A program made the position numbers and the translations under genes. Positions 1 to 8,242 of a DNA stretch of 64,000 bases are shown in pieces (the first letter of the stretch is position 1; each line of letters begins with the position of its first letter). Where the stretch lies: contig NZ_LMRS01000060.1 in NCBI RefSeq assembly GCF_001426195.1, positions 40,241 to 104,240 of the forward strand. The letters run 5' to 3'. This stretch comes from Sphingomonas sp. Leaf339 (GTDB lineage: Bacteria; Pseudomonadota; Alphaproteobacteria; Sphingomonadales; Sphingomonadaceae). A model generated the notes under the pieces. The model worked only from the letters and a program-made list of their open reading frames with translations. It was not told the origin of the DNA and did not search any database.

Positions 1-105
1 TGTCCCGAAACAGGGCGTTATTGGCCAAAAAGACAAGAATGATGTCCTTGTCGTCCCCCTTTGAAGCCGACAAATTCGCGCGAGAACAAGAGGGGATACT
101 GAAAC

Positions 106-918
106 ATGCACATTCTATCGCACGCGGCCGTGTCGGCTGCGGCACTCTTCGTCGCGGCCCATGCGCAGGCCGCCACCGTCGTCGTCACCGGCGCAACCGG
201 GCTGCCCAGCGCCAACAGCTGGGGCGTGATCCCCACCGAGAACACTGGCGGTGGCTCTGCGGTCATCACCACCACCGCCGCACGGTCGGGCAACGGTTCG
301 GTCGAACTGAAGGGCGACCGCACGCGGTTCCAAGAGGGCATCCAGTATGGTGGCGCGACCGGTGCCACGAACCTGATGGCGCTTTCCACGGTGACCGGCC
401 TTGCCTTTGACTGGCGGATCGCGGCTGACAGCATTAGCGGCTACAATGTCGATTACACTCCCGCTCTTCGCCTGTTGGTACAGGACGGCAGCCAGCGCAG
501 CGAGCTGGTCTGGGAAGGCGTCTATAACGGCACCTATGGCAACACTGCCCGCGACACCTGGTATTCGTCGAGCTTCGGCGACAATTTCTATCAGTTCGTG
601 GCCGGTGCCGGCGTCACGACCGCAGGCGGCAGCCAGGTCAACAAGACGCTGTCGAGCTGGATCACCCAGAACTATAGCGCGAACGCCTTCGTCTCGGGCA
701 TCAGCGTCGGCAACGGATCGGGTGCGCTGCCCACCTATCACGCCTTCGCCGACAACGTCGCGTTGCGCACGACCAGCGGCACCACGACCTTCAATTTCGA
801 AACTGCGGTCGCGGCCGTACCGGAACCCGCCACCTGGGCGATGATGCTGGTCGGTTTCGGCATGACCGGCGCCGCGATGCGCTATCGCCGGCGCAAGGTC
901 CGCGCCGTCTTCGCCTGA
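106..918 (+). CDS. PEPxxWA-CTERM sorting-domain exported protein
   Basis: A 270-residue exported protein. It has an N-terminal signal peptide (Met-His-Ile-Leu then an Ala-rich stretch ending near AHAQA). The C-terminus is VPEPATWAMML, a glycine-rich hydrophobic segment, then a basic RYRRRK tail. That is the PEPxxWA-CTERM sorting signal common in sphingomonads and handled by exosortase-type sorting. The body is rich in Gly, Ser and Thr with no recognisable catalytic motif, so it is probably a surface or matrix protein. AAGAGGGG lies about 10 bases before the ATG. A hairpin follows the stop. Family assignment rests on the C-terminal signal; the molecular role is unknown. Confidence 0.85.
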   Translation: MHILSHAAVSAAALFVAAHAQAATVVVTGATGLPSANSWGVIPTENTGGGSAVITTTAARSGNGSVELKGDRTRFQEGIQYGGATGATNLMALSTVTGLAFDWRIAADSISGYNVDYTPALRLLVQDGSQRSELVWEGVYNGTYGNTARDTWYSSSFGDNFYQFVAGAGVTTAGGSQVNKTLSSWITQNYSANAFVSGISVGNGSGALPTYHAFADNVALRTTSGTTTFNFETAVAAVPEPATWAMMLVGFGMTGAAMRYRRRKVRAVFA

Positions 919-928
919 TGACAAGAAA

Positions 929-953
929 GCCGCCGGCCATGAAGGCTGGCGGC
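929..953. terminator. Hairpin terminator between convergent genes
   Basis: GCCGCCGGCC, loop atgaa, GGCTGGCGGC: a 10-bp stem with one mismatch, followed by TTCTCCT. It sits between the PEP-CTERM gene and the convergent SDR gene and could stop transcription from both sides, although the T-tract is weak. Confidence 0.55.
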
Positions 954-964
954 TTCTCCTCACT

Positions 965-1957
965 TCAGGCCGGCTGGCCGTTTCCGCCGGTCGACCCGAA
1001 GATCTGCCCGGTCGAGTAACTGAGCAGCGGATCGGCTGCCGCCACGTACAGCCCGGCGATCTCCGCTGGCTGGCCGGGGCGGCCCATCGGTGAGCTTTCG
1101 CCGAAGCTGCGTTGCTTGTCCGGTGTCGCCCCACCGCTCACCTGCAACGGCGTCCAGAACGGCCCTGGTGCCACCGCATTCACGCGGATGCCGCGCGCCG
1201 CCAGTTGCTTGGCCATGCCCTTGGTGAAGTTCAGCACCGCGGCTCGCGTCATCGCATAATCGACGATATCGGGTGACGGGTCGCCTGCCTGTTCGGACGA
1301 GGTGTTCACGATCACCGCCCCCGGCCCCATCCGCTCCACCGCCGCCTTCGTCAGCCAGAACGGCGCATAGACGTTGGTCTTCATGGTATCGTCGAAATCC
1401 TGTGACGAGATATCGGCGATGCCCGGCCGCGTCTGTTGCCGCGCCGCGTTGTTCACCAGAATGTCGAGCCCGCCCAGCTGCTCGGCCGCCTGCTGCACCA
1501 GCTTCCGGCAGAACCGCTCATCGCGCAGGTCGCCGGGGATCGCCACCGCGCGCCGCCCCTCGGCGCGGATCAGCGCCACGACCTCGCGCGCGTCTGGCTC
1601 CTCGGCGGGCAGGTAATTGATCGCGACGTCCGCGCCCTCGCGCGCATAGGCGATCGCCGCGGCCCGGCCGATGCCGCTGTCGCCGCCCGTGATGAGCGCC
1701 TTCTTGCCCGCGAGCCGGCCCGATCCCTTGTAGCTGGTTTCGCCATGATCGGGCCGCGGCGTCATCTTCGATGCAAGCCCCGGCCAAGGCTGGCGCTGTA
1801 CCGCGAAGGGCGGCTTGGGATAGGCGGCCGCAGCCGGCGTGGTCGCCGCCTTGGCGCCCCCGCCGCCTTGCGCCGCTGCGGCCGCACCGTAGGTAACGGC
1901 CGCCCCTGCCGCCAGCGCGGCGCCGGTCACAAAACTGCGTCGATCGGTATCGGTCAT
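965..1957 (-). CDS. Tat-exported SDR oxidoreductase, YghA-like
   Basis: A 330-residue short-chain dehydrogenase/reductase. The N-terminus TDTDRRSFVTGAAL is a twin-arginine signal, so the enzyme is probably periplasmic. The nucleotide-binding GGDSGIGRAAA motif follows KKALIT, and NNAA and NTSSEQ cover the catalytic Asn and Ser. The whole chain resembles E. coli YghA and B. subtilis YhdF-type SDRs. The usual catalytic YxxxK reads Y-A-M-T-R here, so the catalytic Lys is replaced by Arg (codon CGA). The start was chosen at MTDTDRR because upstream in-frame codons are opposite the neighbouring gene and not protein-like. Substrate unknown; reduced or altered activity is an inference from the Lys-to-Arg change. 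Confidence 0.85.
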   Translation of the reverse strand: MTDTDRRSFVTGAALAAGAAVTYGAAAAAQGGGGAKAATTPAAAAYPKPPFAVQRQPWPGLASKMTPRPDHGETSYKGSGRLAGKKALITGGDSGIGRAAAIAYAREGADVAINYLPAEEPDAREVVALIRAEGRRAVAIPGDLRDERFCRKLVQQAAEQLGGLDILVNNAARQQTRPGIADISSQDFDDTMKTNVYAPFWLTKAAVERMGPGAVIVNTSSEQAGDPSPDIVDYAMTRAAVLNFTKGMAKQLAARGIRVNAVAPGPFWTPLQVSGGATPDKQRSFGESSPMGRPGQPAEIAGLYVAAADPLLSYSTGQIFGSTGGNGQPA

Positions 1958-2036
1958 GTCGTTGAAACTCCCGGCGATATGTCTTTCACCAGAAGCGTCG
2001 ACCAGGACGATACGTTCCCCGCTGTCCCGACAACCC

Positions 2037-2480
2037 TTAGCGGCAATAACCTGGGTTGTTCGACTTCTCGACCGCATGACCGGCCAGCGCACCGGCGCCC
2101 CCGCCCAGGATCGTGCCGAGCGCCCGGTCGCCCCGGCTGTCGATCGTCCGCCCGAGCAGACCACCGGCAATCGCGCCGACCAGCGCGCCGGTCGTGCCCT
2201 TGTTGCACCGTTGCGGACGATCATAGCCCCGGTCGCCATAATCGCGCCGGTCGTCATAGCGACGACGATCGTCGTAACCCCGGCGATCGTCGTAGCGCCG
2301 GTCGTTGCGATGGGCGATGTAGCGCGGCGCTGGGTCATAGCGGCCGTCATCATCCTGATAGCGCTGCTCGTAGCGATCCTGGTAGCGCGGGTCCTGATAA
2401 CGCTGCGCCCCGGCGACCGACGGCATCATGCCCGCAGCAGCAGAAGCCAGCAGCGCCGCACCCAGAACAAACTTGCGCAT
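2037..2480 (-). CDS. Glycine-zipper (2TM) envelope protein
   Basis: A 147-residue exported protein with a signal peptide (MRKFVLGAALLASAAAG...VAGAQ). A central low-complexity region of Arg, Tyr and Asp repeats (RYDDRR-type units) follows, then a glycine-zipper segment GALVGAIAGGLLGRTI...GTILGGGAGALAGHA near the C-terminus. Such proteins sit in or near the outer membrane (Rcs/SlyB-like 2TM family). The ATG at 2480 is preceded by GGAG at good spacing. It is divergent from the small lipoprotein gene. Exact role unknown. Confidence 0.8.
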   Translation of the reverse strand: MRKFVLGAALLASAAAGMMPSVAGAQRYQDPRYQDRYEQRYQDDDGRYDPAPRYIAHRNDRRYDDRRGYDDRRRYDDRRDYGDRGYDRPQRCNKGTTGALVGAIAGGLLGRTIDSRGDRALGTILGGGAGALAGHAVEKSNNPGYCR

Positions 2481-2782
2481 GATCGATCTCCATTCCGGCA
2501 GACCATCGCTGCCATGAAGACGGTATGCGCTCGCCGTCATGTTGCGACACTGAATGCGATCGTTACCTGTCGTTCAGCAGCGTCCTGATCGAAAGGTCCT
2601 ACGACGTGGACGAATGGCTAGGTGCGGCGGGATGGCGATCGTCGGATTTTATGTCGGCGCGTGATCGAGGATGGTTGAGCGCTGGAATGTCGAGCGATCA
2701 CGCATCCGCGATGTTTCGGAAACGCAACCATATGACCGCCCCGATCGTCTCGTCACGACCGAATTGAATAAAAGGGACTGAC

Positions 2783-3079
2783 ATGAAGCATTCGACGAAG
2801 ATCGCCGCGGTCGCGGCCGCCCTCCTCTCGCTCACCGCCTGCGGCGGCAAGGGCGACGACAAGCTTGGCGATCAGGCCGAACAGGTCGCCGACAACCGCG
2901 CCGACGCGATGGACGCCGCAGCCGACAACATGACCGGCACCGATGCCGCCGCGATGGAAGCGCGCGCCGACGCCACTCGCGCAGCCGGCGAAGCCCGCGA
3001 GGAAGCGATCGACGACGCCGACGTCAACGCCCACGCCATGTCGAACGAGCAGAAGGCGGCACTGGTCAACGGCCAGTAA
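2783..3079 (+). CDS. Small Ala/Asp-rich lipoprotein
   Basis: A 98-residue protein with a lipoprotein signal: MKHSTKIAAVAAALLSLTACGG, lipobox LTAC with Cys at about residue 20. The mature part is almost wholly Ala, Asp, Glu, Arg and Met with roughly heptad spacing, suggesting one long amphipathic helix like a small Lpp-type or entericidin-type envelope protein. AAAAGGGA lies just before the ATG. No family recognised beyond the lipobox; surface or periplasmic anchoring is inferred. Confidence 0.75.
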   Translation: MKHSTKIAAVAAALLSLTACGGKGDDKLGDQAEQVADNRADAMDAAADNMTGTDAAAMEARADATRAAGEAREEAIDDADVNAHAMSNEQKAALVNGQ

Positions 3080-3162
3080 TATTGGTGATGTGAGGTAGGG
3101 GGCCGGCCGGGAGATAGTAATCCCCCGGTTGGCCCCACCGGCGATTGTTAGGTTGAGTTACC

Positions 3163-4320
3163 TCAACCGTCCGGATTGGCCAGCACCTCCGATAAATGCT
3201 CGCGACGCGCCACGGTCATGGCGTCGGTTTCCGTCAGATCGACGACATGGATGGTCAGCTTACCCATTCGCTGGGGGATCCGGGTGCCCGTTGGCGTACC
3301 CAGCGTGCCGCGAACCGTGAACCGGTCGATCCGATAGTTGCCCGGACTTCCCTGTTCGACGTCGAATGGCGCATAGCGTCGCTGACCGACCTGACGGAGA
3401 ATACCGGGTGCCCACTGGCCGAGACCGGATGTGCGCAATATCTCGGCCCCCGAGGTTCGCCCGTCCGGACGGATCCAGTAGCCGACATCGGCGAACCTGA
3501 TCTTCGGATCGTGCCAGGGATCGGCCTTGAAGATGTCACTGGGCGGGTTGATGTCGTCGATTGGAGGGGCAAAAATCAGGGTCGGCGCACCGGTCGCGGA
3601 CTGGCGCAGGCGTGTCGCCAGCGTGTCCACCGCCCCTGCGTCACCGCGCTGGATCGCAATCCGCGTGTGCAGGATGTCGCGCAGTTCCACTATCTGCCGG
3701 TTGTTCGCACCAGCCAATCTGACAGCCTCGTCGGCAAGTTTTTCGGCGTCCCGATTGCGCTCGAGAGACAGCGCCAGCCAGGCACGGCGGAATGCCGCCC
3801 CGGCCGCCAATTCGGAATTGCCGCTCTCCACCGCCTTCCGCTGGACGGTGAGGTACGCATTCTCGGCGCCGCTGGCGTCACCAAGACCGACCATATTATC
3901 ACCGAGCGCGAGCTCTTGTGCCAGCGTCGCGATGTTGTTTTCGCCCGCATAGCGGCACAGCACCTGCACGTTGTTCAGGGCCGACCATCGCCACAGGTTG
4001 GTGTCGCCCATATGCTCGGCGACCGTCGCCAGCGTGGCGTACAGGCTCGATACCGGACCAGGCAGATCGGCCGCATGATTGCGGTTGCGCCCGATCGCAT
4101 TCTGCAAGGTGCGCCGCGCATCGACGTAACGACCGCCTGCGAACTGCTCGACCGATGCCTGGAGCGACGTCTCAACCTCCTCGGCGGGCGGGCAATGACG
4201 GGCAAGGCACGCCGCCAGCGCCTGTTCGGCGCGGCGACCGACAACGATGATCTCTTCCCGTGAAGCCGGGGCGGCGGCGGGTGCGACTTGCGCCAGCAGC
4301 AGGAGCGTTAAACCGATCAC
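3163..4320 (-). CDS. Exported TPR-like protein of unknown function
   Basis: A 385-residue exported protein starting at GTG with a short signal peptide (MIGLTLLLLAQVAPAAAPA). Directly after the signal is EEIIVVGRR, which resembles the TonB-box-like segment of sphingomonad receptors. The middle (about residues 50-230) is alpha-helical with repeated A-x-x-L-A patterns typical of tetratricopeptide-like repeats. The C-terminal 130 residues look like a separate beta-rich domain (GYWIRPDGRTSGAEILRTSG onward), similar in style to TonB-C-like domains. No catalytic motif seen. Probably periplasmic; function unknown. Confidence 0.65.
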   Translation of the reverse strand: MIGLTLLLLAQVAPAAAPASREEIIVVGRRAEQALAACLARHCPPAEEVETSLQASVEQFAGGRYVDARRTLQNAIGRNRNHAADLPGPVSSLYATLATVAEHMGDTNLWRWSALNNVQVLCRYAGENNIATLAQELALGDNMVGLGDASGAENAYLTVQRKAVESGNSELAAGAAFRRAWLALSLERNRDAEKLADEAVRLAGANNRQIVELRDILHTRIAIQRGDAGAVDTLATRLRQSATGAPTLIFAPPIDDINPPSDIFKADPWHDPKIRFADVGYWIRPDGRTSGAEILRTSGLGQWAPGILRQVGQRRYAPFDVEQGSPGNYRIDRFTVRGTLGTPTGTRIPQRMGKLTIHVVDLTETDAMTVARREHLSEVLANPDG

Positions 4321-4415
4321 ACCTGAAATTCATGGGATTCACGGTGGCTGTCAATCATTAGAAAAGGGGACCGAACGACGTCGTTGATGATGGCCATACG
4401 GAAACCAGCGTTCGG

Positions 4416-4643
4416 CTATTTATCCGTGCCGGAAAGGTCGGTTGCCCTGATGCTGTAAGGAATTTCACGAAAACACGCGCCAATTGCTGCAGCAACGAGA
4501 AACACAGGTATCAGCCACCAATCCAAGCCACTGGCCCGCCCCTGTACGATCGCCACAAGCCCGATGACGGCAAGATAAGCGCCGCCAACCCAGACGACCT
4601 GCTCGATGAACATACGGACTCGTGGATTAAGCTTGTAATACAT
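4416..4643 (-). CDS. Small two-helix membrane protein
   Basis: A 75-residue protein with two predicted membrane segments (WVGGAYLAVIGLVAIV and WWLIPVFLVAAAIGACF). AAGGGGAA lies about 11 bases upstream of the ATG; a TTG one codon earlier is an alternative start. No family recognised. It is isolated on the minus strand with a 500-base gap behind it. Confidence 0.55.
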   Translation of the reverse strand: MYYKLNPRVRMFIEQVVWVGGAYLAVIGLVAIVQGRASGLDWWLIPVFLVAAAIGACFREIPYSIRATDLSGTDK

Positions 4644-5166
4644 CAACGCTCGTTCCCCTTAATGTCGACCGTGTACTACACCGTCTCGTCCATGCATTCG
4701 GTAACTGTGATCACTGGCATGTCTTCCGTCTTTGACACAGGAGCGTAGACATCATGAAGCGGTCTCCAGATTGCTTCTGACGTGATGCAGACGGTGCGCC
4801 CATGGCTGATCCTAAGCAAAAAGTCGGTTGCGCCGGCCGAACGCAACCGAAGGAGTCCATTGAAGGATCGGCCCGCCCAGAGGCCCGGACGCCGCCAACT
4901 GCCTGATATATGCGTAATAGACGTGTGTCACTGTATTATATCAGCGATACAATAAATTTATTGGTTAGCTAACTTTAAGAGGCATAGAACATTTTAATGT
5001 AGGCATGTCGACACCTAGACCTGTCGCAAGGTAGATATGAGTGAGGTTGCCACAACAACGCTTTGCAGATGGCAACCAAACATCACCGGCTTGGCTTAAC
5101 CCTCTTTCCGATCTTTTTTGACATAGCAGGGACTAGCCCCGCGACAATCCGTCCGGCTCCTTCACC
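4644..5166. other. Gene-poor AT-richer gap with dyad motif
   Basis: No convincing gene in about 520 bases. It holds a possible 34-codon reading frame at 4802-4906 (weak), an AT-rich stretch around 4905-4990, and ATGTAGGCATGTCG at 4997-5010, identical to 14 bases at 6211-6224. An imperfect CATGTC-N8-GACCTG dyad lies at 5004-5023. The role of the gap is unknown. Confidence 0.5.
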
Positions 5167-5460
5167 TCACTGACGTATCCGGTTGATCCGCCGTCGAATA
5201 TAGCGCGCATGCTGATCGGACAGAACGCCGCCATCTTCTGCCTGGAACTGCAAGGCCTGATCGCGGAGCGCTATGGCCCAGGCGAGGCGCTGCTGCCGCA
5301 TCGTCGGCGTGTCTCCTGTGTCCGAAAACAGATATCGTGCAGGATCGATCGGGGGAGGAAAGCCGTTGAACCACGTGCTGCCGCTGGGTCCTAACCGGGT
5401 CTGCGCGAGCGCCGGATCGGCCGCCAGCAGACCAAGCAGGAAGACGATCCGTTTCATCAT
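5167..5460 (-). CDS. Small exported protein, unknown
   Basis: About 97 residues with a clear signal peptide (MKRIVFLLGLLAADPALAQ). The mature part contains GSTWFNGFPPPIDPARYLF, then a helical region ending RRRINRIRQ. Three consecutive ATG codons occur at 5463, 5460 and 5457; the GGGAG upstream is better spaced for the second or third. No family recognised. It belongs to a run of small minus-strand exported proteins. Confidence 0.55.
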   Translation of the reverse strand: MMKRIVFLLGLLAADPALAQTRLGPSGSTWFNGFPPPIDPARYLFSDTGDTPTMRQQRLAWAIALRDQALQFQAEDGGVLSDQHARYIRRRINRIRQ

Positions 5461-5675
5461 CATTTCTCCCGATCGAAATGGTCATAACGTACCGGTCGTG
5501 ACGCGGTTTCGACCCATGGATTAGCATCGTTTCCGCAGAGCCTCACACAAGAACGCTGTCACCAGCGGTGTGTTCGATGGCAGGTCTGTCGCCGAGGTGC
5601 GGCTCCACCACCGCCATGCCGAGACGACCAAAGTCGACTATTCAAGCATTGTCGACAATGATCGAAGGTGGGCGA

Positions 5676-6047
5676 TCAACCGTTGGAATAGGTGACCTGG
5701 AACTTTCGGTTCTGGAAAATTCCGATCTGCCACTTCGCGGTGGTGCCCTTGGTGAAGGTCACGTCGTAAGTTTCGATCCGCTCCTCCCCCTGCCCGACGG
5801 CAGTAGCGAATGTCATCGTCTTGATCGGCCCCTCCGCGACGAGAGCGGTCCTCATTCTGGGAAGCTGTTCCTTGCAGGCCGCCAGAAGGCGATCGCCCAT
5901 CAGGTCTGCGGGGCAGTTGCCCGCGGCCGTTTCGCTCAGCATCTTCTTCAGCGCACCGGCATATTGACCCGGTTCCGCTGCCGCTGGTCCGGCGATCAGA
6001 AGTGCCGCCACCCCAGCCAGCGACATGACTTCATACCGCACCGTCAT
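5676..6047 (-). CDS. Small exported protein, unknown
   Basis: A 123-residue protein with a signal peptide ending near GPAAAEPG. The mature domain has two Cys (GNCPADL and LAACKEQ) that could form a disulfide, and a beta-rich C-terminus (IETYDVTFTKGTTAKWQIGIF). The start at 6047 gives a positively charged signal-peptide N-region; ATG at 6026 is an alternative and neither has a strong ribosome site. No family recognised. Confidence 0.55.
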   Translation of the reverse strand: MTVRYEVMSLAGVAALLIAGPAAAEPGQYAGALKKMLSETAAGNCPADLMGDRLLAACKEQLPRMRTALVAEGPIKTMTFATAVGQGEERIETYDVTFTKGTTAKWQIGIFQNRKFQVTYSNG

Positions 6048-6210
6048 CCCCTCTTGTCACGAGCGACATCCGGTACGCGTGCGTCGCGAAACATGGCCGC
6101 CCGAAGATGGTCTACGATGTCGATCCGGGCGCCACAACGTGGTTTGCTACTCTTGGAACGTCATCAGGCCGTTCTGTGGAAGAAGCAGCACATCAATGTC
6201 GGCAGTCGGT

Positions 6211-6244
6211 ATGTAGGCATGTCGCCATGTCGACATGCCTACAT
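6211..6244. repeat. Long dyad with CATGTC-N8-GACATG core
   Basis: ATGTAGGCATGTCG, spacer CCATGT, CGACATGCCTACAT: a perfect 14-bp inverted repeat. Its core CATGTC-N8-GACATG (6218-6237) is shared with the parA upstream region (11485-11504) and with 42448-42467. It lies just behind the RES toxin stop codon. There is no T-run on either side, so it is more like a protein-binding site than a terminator. Proposed to be recognised by the ParA/RHH partition system; this is inference. Confidence 0.6.
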
Positions 6245-6256
6245 GTATAGTCGCCT

Positions 6257-6985
6257 TCAATTTATCTTAAAATCCTCCGCCGTGAACCGCAGCGCCTGAT
6301 CGCTCATCTCGCGCGTCGCCAGCAGGCCCTCGCCGGTCGCCAGGAACGCCCAGCTGGAATGGGCGCGGGGTGGCGGGACCAGCGCGGCGGGGTCGAGGAT
6401 GGCGAGGTTGATCCCGCCGGGCAGCCGCGCGGAGGGCGCACGGATCGTGGCGATGGCGGCTGCCCTGGCCTGTGTCGCCAGTTTCTGGGTCGGGGCATAA
6501 TCGTCGGGATGGGTCCAGCGGCCGGGCGAGTTGCTCCACGGCGCGGTGGTCAGGTCCAGGCAGCATGGCGTCGTGACCAGCACCGAAAAGGCCGACATCG
6601 GCGTCGGTGTCCGCGGGCGCTGGAACCCCGGCGATCGGGCGAAGCCGACCAGTCGCCAATAGGCGGTCTCGGTCACCGCGGTTTCGATCGCTTCCGAGGT
6701 GTAGAGGATGCCCGGCAGTACGTCAGCGCCGCGAAAGCGCGACGGGCGCCCCAGGCCATAACGGAACGGTGAGGCGAGCAGCCACGGCAGATGCTGCGCG
6801 GCATCGGGTAGCGGCGGCTTCACCTCGTCTGCCAGCGCTTCGAGTAGTGCCTGATCGGCATTGGTCGCGGCGAGCCGGTTGGTGGAGATGCGGTGCTGGG
6901 CCTCGACAATGCGGATCACGCGGCCGCGATAGGGCTGACCGTCTAGTCCAGGCCCTTCAGATCCGGGCGCGCAAGGCGTCGACAT
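6257..6985 (-). CDS. RES-domain toxin of an Xre-RES pair
   Basis: A RES-family protein of up to 242 residues. Seen: HRISTNRLAAT near the start, RPSRFRGADVLPGILYTSEAIETAVTE, and a C-terminus resembling RES domains. Family knowledge: RES toxins act on NAD+ and are neutralised by an Xre/DUF2384 antitoxin. The gene overlaps the end of the antitoxin gene by 29 bases, so translation is probably coupled. No ribosome site precedes the first ATG, and an internal GTG (VIRIVEAQHRIS) is a plausible start, so the N-terminus is uncertain. Conserved Arg, Tyr and Glu of the RES fold appear present. Confidence 0.85.
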   Translation of the reverse strand: MSTPCAPGSEGPGLDGQPYRGRVIRIVEAQHRISTNRLAATNADQALLEALADEVKPPLPDAAQHLPWLLASPFRYGLGRPSRFRGADVLPGILYTSEAIETAVTETAYWRLVGFARSPGFQRPRTPTPMSAFSVLVTTPCCLDLTTAPWSNSPGRWTHPDDYAPTQKLATQARAAAIATIRAPSARLPGGINLAILDPAALVPPPRAHSSWAFLATGEGLLATREMSDQALRFTAEDFKIN

Positions 6986-7337
6986 AATCGCTGGTTCTCA
7001 GTAGCCCGCGTACCGTGGCGATCAGGTCTAGCGGTCGCTCGCCCAGATCGAGGTTCGGCGTTTCCAGCCACGATCGCGCCGACCCGTCGTCCTGCCCCAG
7101 CCAGCTGTCGAGCGAGCGGAACAGGCGGAGCAGATGCTGTGCCAGCTCGAATGGCTTGCTGCCCGGGTCCAGCCGGTATTGCCCTGCCCGCAAGCGCGAC
7201 ATGGTCGGCCCTGATACGCCGATGATCGCCCCGGCCTGTGCGTTCGACAACTGCCAGAACCCGGCGATCCGCCCGACTGCCTCGCTCAGTACGCGGGGAG
7301 CGTCGGGATCGTGCAGCGCGGGTGCTGATGTGGCCAT
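6957..7337 (-). CDS. Xre/MbcA/ParS-type antitoxin
   Basis: A 126-residue antitoxin. The N-terminal helix-turn-helix reads LSNAQAGAIIGVSGPTMSRLRAG, followed by a DUF2384-like C-terminal region (FRSLDSWLGQDDGSARSWLETPNLDLGERPLDLI). AAGGAG is well placed before the ATG at 7337. It precedes the RES toxin and overlaps it. A perfect 10-bp dyad covers its ribosome site and upstream region, as expected for autorepression. Confidence 0.88.
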   Translation of the reverse strand: MATSAPALHDPDAPRVLSEAVGRIAGFWQLSNAQAGAIIGVSGPTMSRLRAGQYRLDPGSKPFELAQHLLRLFRSLDSWLGQDDGSARSWLETPNLDLGERPLDLIATVRGLLRTSDYVDALRARI

Positions 7338-7345
7338 GTCCGTGC

Positions 7346-7381
7346 TCCTTGGAACAATATATAGCATCTGCGTTCCAAGGA
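7346..7381. promoter_or_regulatory. Dyad operator of the Xre-RES operon
   Basis: TCCTTGGAAC at 7346-7355 and GTTCCAAGGA at 7372-7381 form a perfect 10-bp inverted repeat with a 16-base spacer containing TATATA (possible -10). The left arm overlaps the antitoxin ribosome site. Likely bound by the Xre antitoxin for autoregulation; it may also affect the divergent GntA-like gene. Confidence 0.7.
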
Positions 7382-7534
7382 AACAACACTAAAAAAGGTG
7401 TCGGCCTGTCGACAATCATACATCCAGACTTGTCGATCAAGCATATGCGAGAAGACGGTGAAGTAATCCGTATACCGCTTAACCTGCGGCAAGAGGCTGG
7501 AACGAACGACGCCGGGCGAACGTCGTGTCTGTCC

Positions 7535-8242
7535 ATGCCTATCTATCAGTCACCGCTGTTCCCCTGGAGCCACAAGGATCAGGCCGCCCACAACGCCCTG
7601 CTGCTCGAGCACATCGCCGAGGCTGGCTTCCCGTGCGTCGGCGCGAAGGCGGCGGTAGCGAAGGGGACGCTGGAGGTGCTGTCGTGCAACCGCATCGACA
7701 GCGCCTGGGATGATCTTCGCATCCATGACGGCCTGCTGCACTTTGCTGCGGCTTACCGTGCCGACCCTGCCCTCTTCCGCAGCTTCGCCGTCGTCTTCGA
7801 CGAACCGGTGACGCTCGACGAGGAGACGTTCGAGCGCAAGCTGTGGGACCGTATCCAGTCGCTGTCGGACAAGGACGTCTGGCGTGGTCAGGACTATGAC
7901 GCCCGCGTCAGCGCGGATCCCGACAGCCCGCACTTCTCGCTGAGTTTCGGCGGCGAGGCGTTCTTCGTCGTCGGCCTCCACCCCAACGCCAGCCGTCCTG
8001 CCCGCCGCTTCGCGCGCCCGACGATGGTCTTCAACCTGCACGACCAGTTCACGACGCTGCGCGAGCAGGGTCGTTACGAAACGATGCGCGAGAAGATCAT
8101 GGTCCGTGACGAGGCGACCGCCGGCTCGCGCAACCCGATGCTGACGCGCCACGGCGAACTGAGCGAGGCGCGCCAGTATAGCGGCCGCGCGGTTGACGCG
8201 GTGTGGCGCTGCCCGTTCTCCTATCAGGGGCAGGCCGAATGA
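7535..8242 (+). CDS. YqcI/YcgG (GntA-like) heme N-oxygenase family protein
   Basis: About 235 residues of the YqcI/YcgG family. Seen: FPWSHKDQAAHNALLLEHIAE, FPCVGAKAAVAKGTLEVL, and MVFNLHDQFTTLREQGRYETMREKI, all family hallmarks. Known for the family: GntA of guanitoxin biosynthesis is a heme-dependent N-hydroxylase acting on a guanidino substrate. The substrate here is not known. The start is uncertain: ATG at 7535 was chosen because homology begins there, while ATG at 7445 is an alternative. Its stop overlaps the next start (ATGA), so it is co-translated with the DUF1989 protein. It lies divergent from the Xre-RES operon. Confidence 0.8.
   Translation: MPIYQSPLFPWSHKDQAAHNALLLEHIAEAGFPCVGAKAAVAKGTLEVLSCNRIDSAWDDLRIHDGLLHFAAAYRADPALFRSFAVVFDEPVTLDEETFERKLWDRIQSLSDKDVWRGQDYDARVSADPDSPHFSLSFGGEAFFVVGLHPNASRPARRFARPTMVFNLHDQFTTLREQGRYETMREKIMVRDEATAGSRNPMLTRHGELSEARQYSGRAVDAVWRCPFSYQGQAE

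Noticed and set aside
965..2353. Longer SDR reading frame to 2353
   Set aside because: The extra 132 codons overlap the glycine-zipper gene on the same strand in another frame and are low-complexity; the Tat signal begins at 1957.
4802..4906. Small gene of 34 codons
   Set aside because: No ribosome site and no protein-like pattern.
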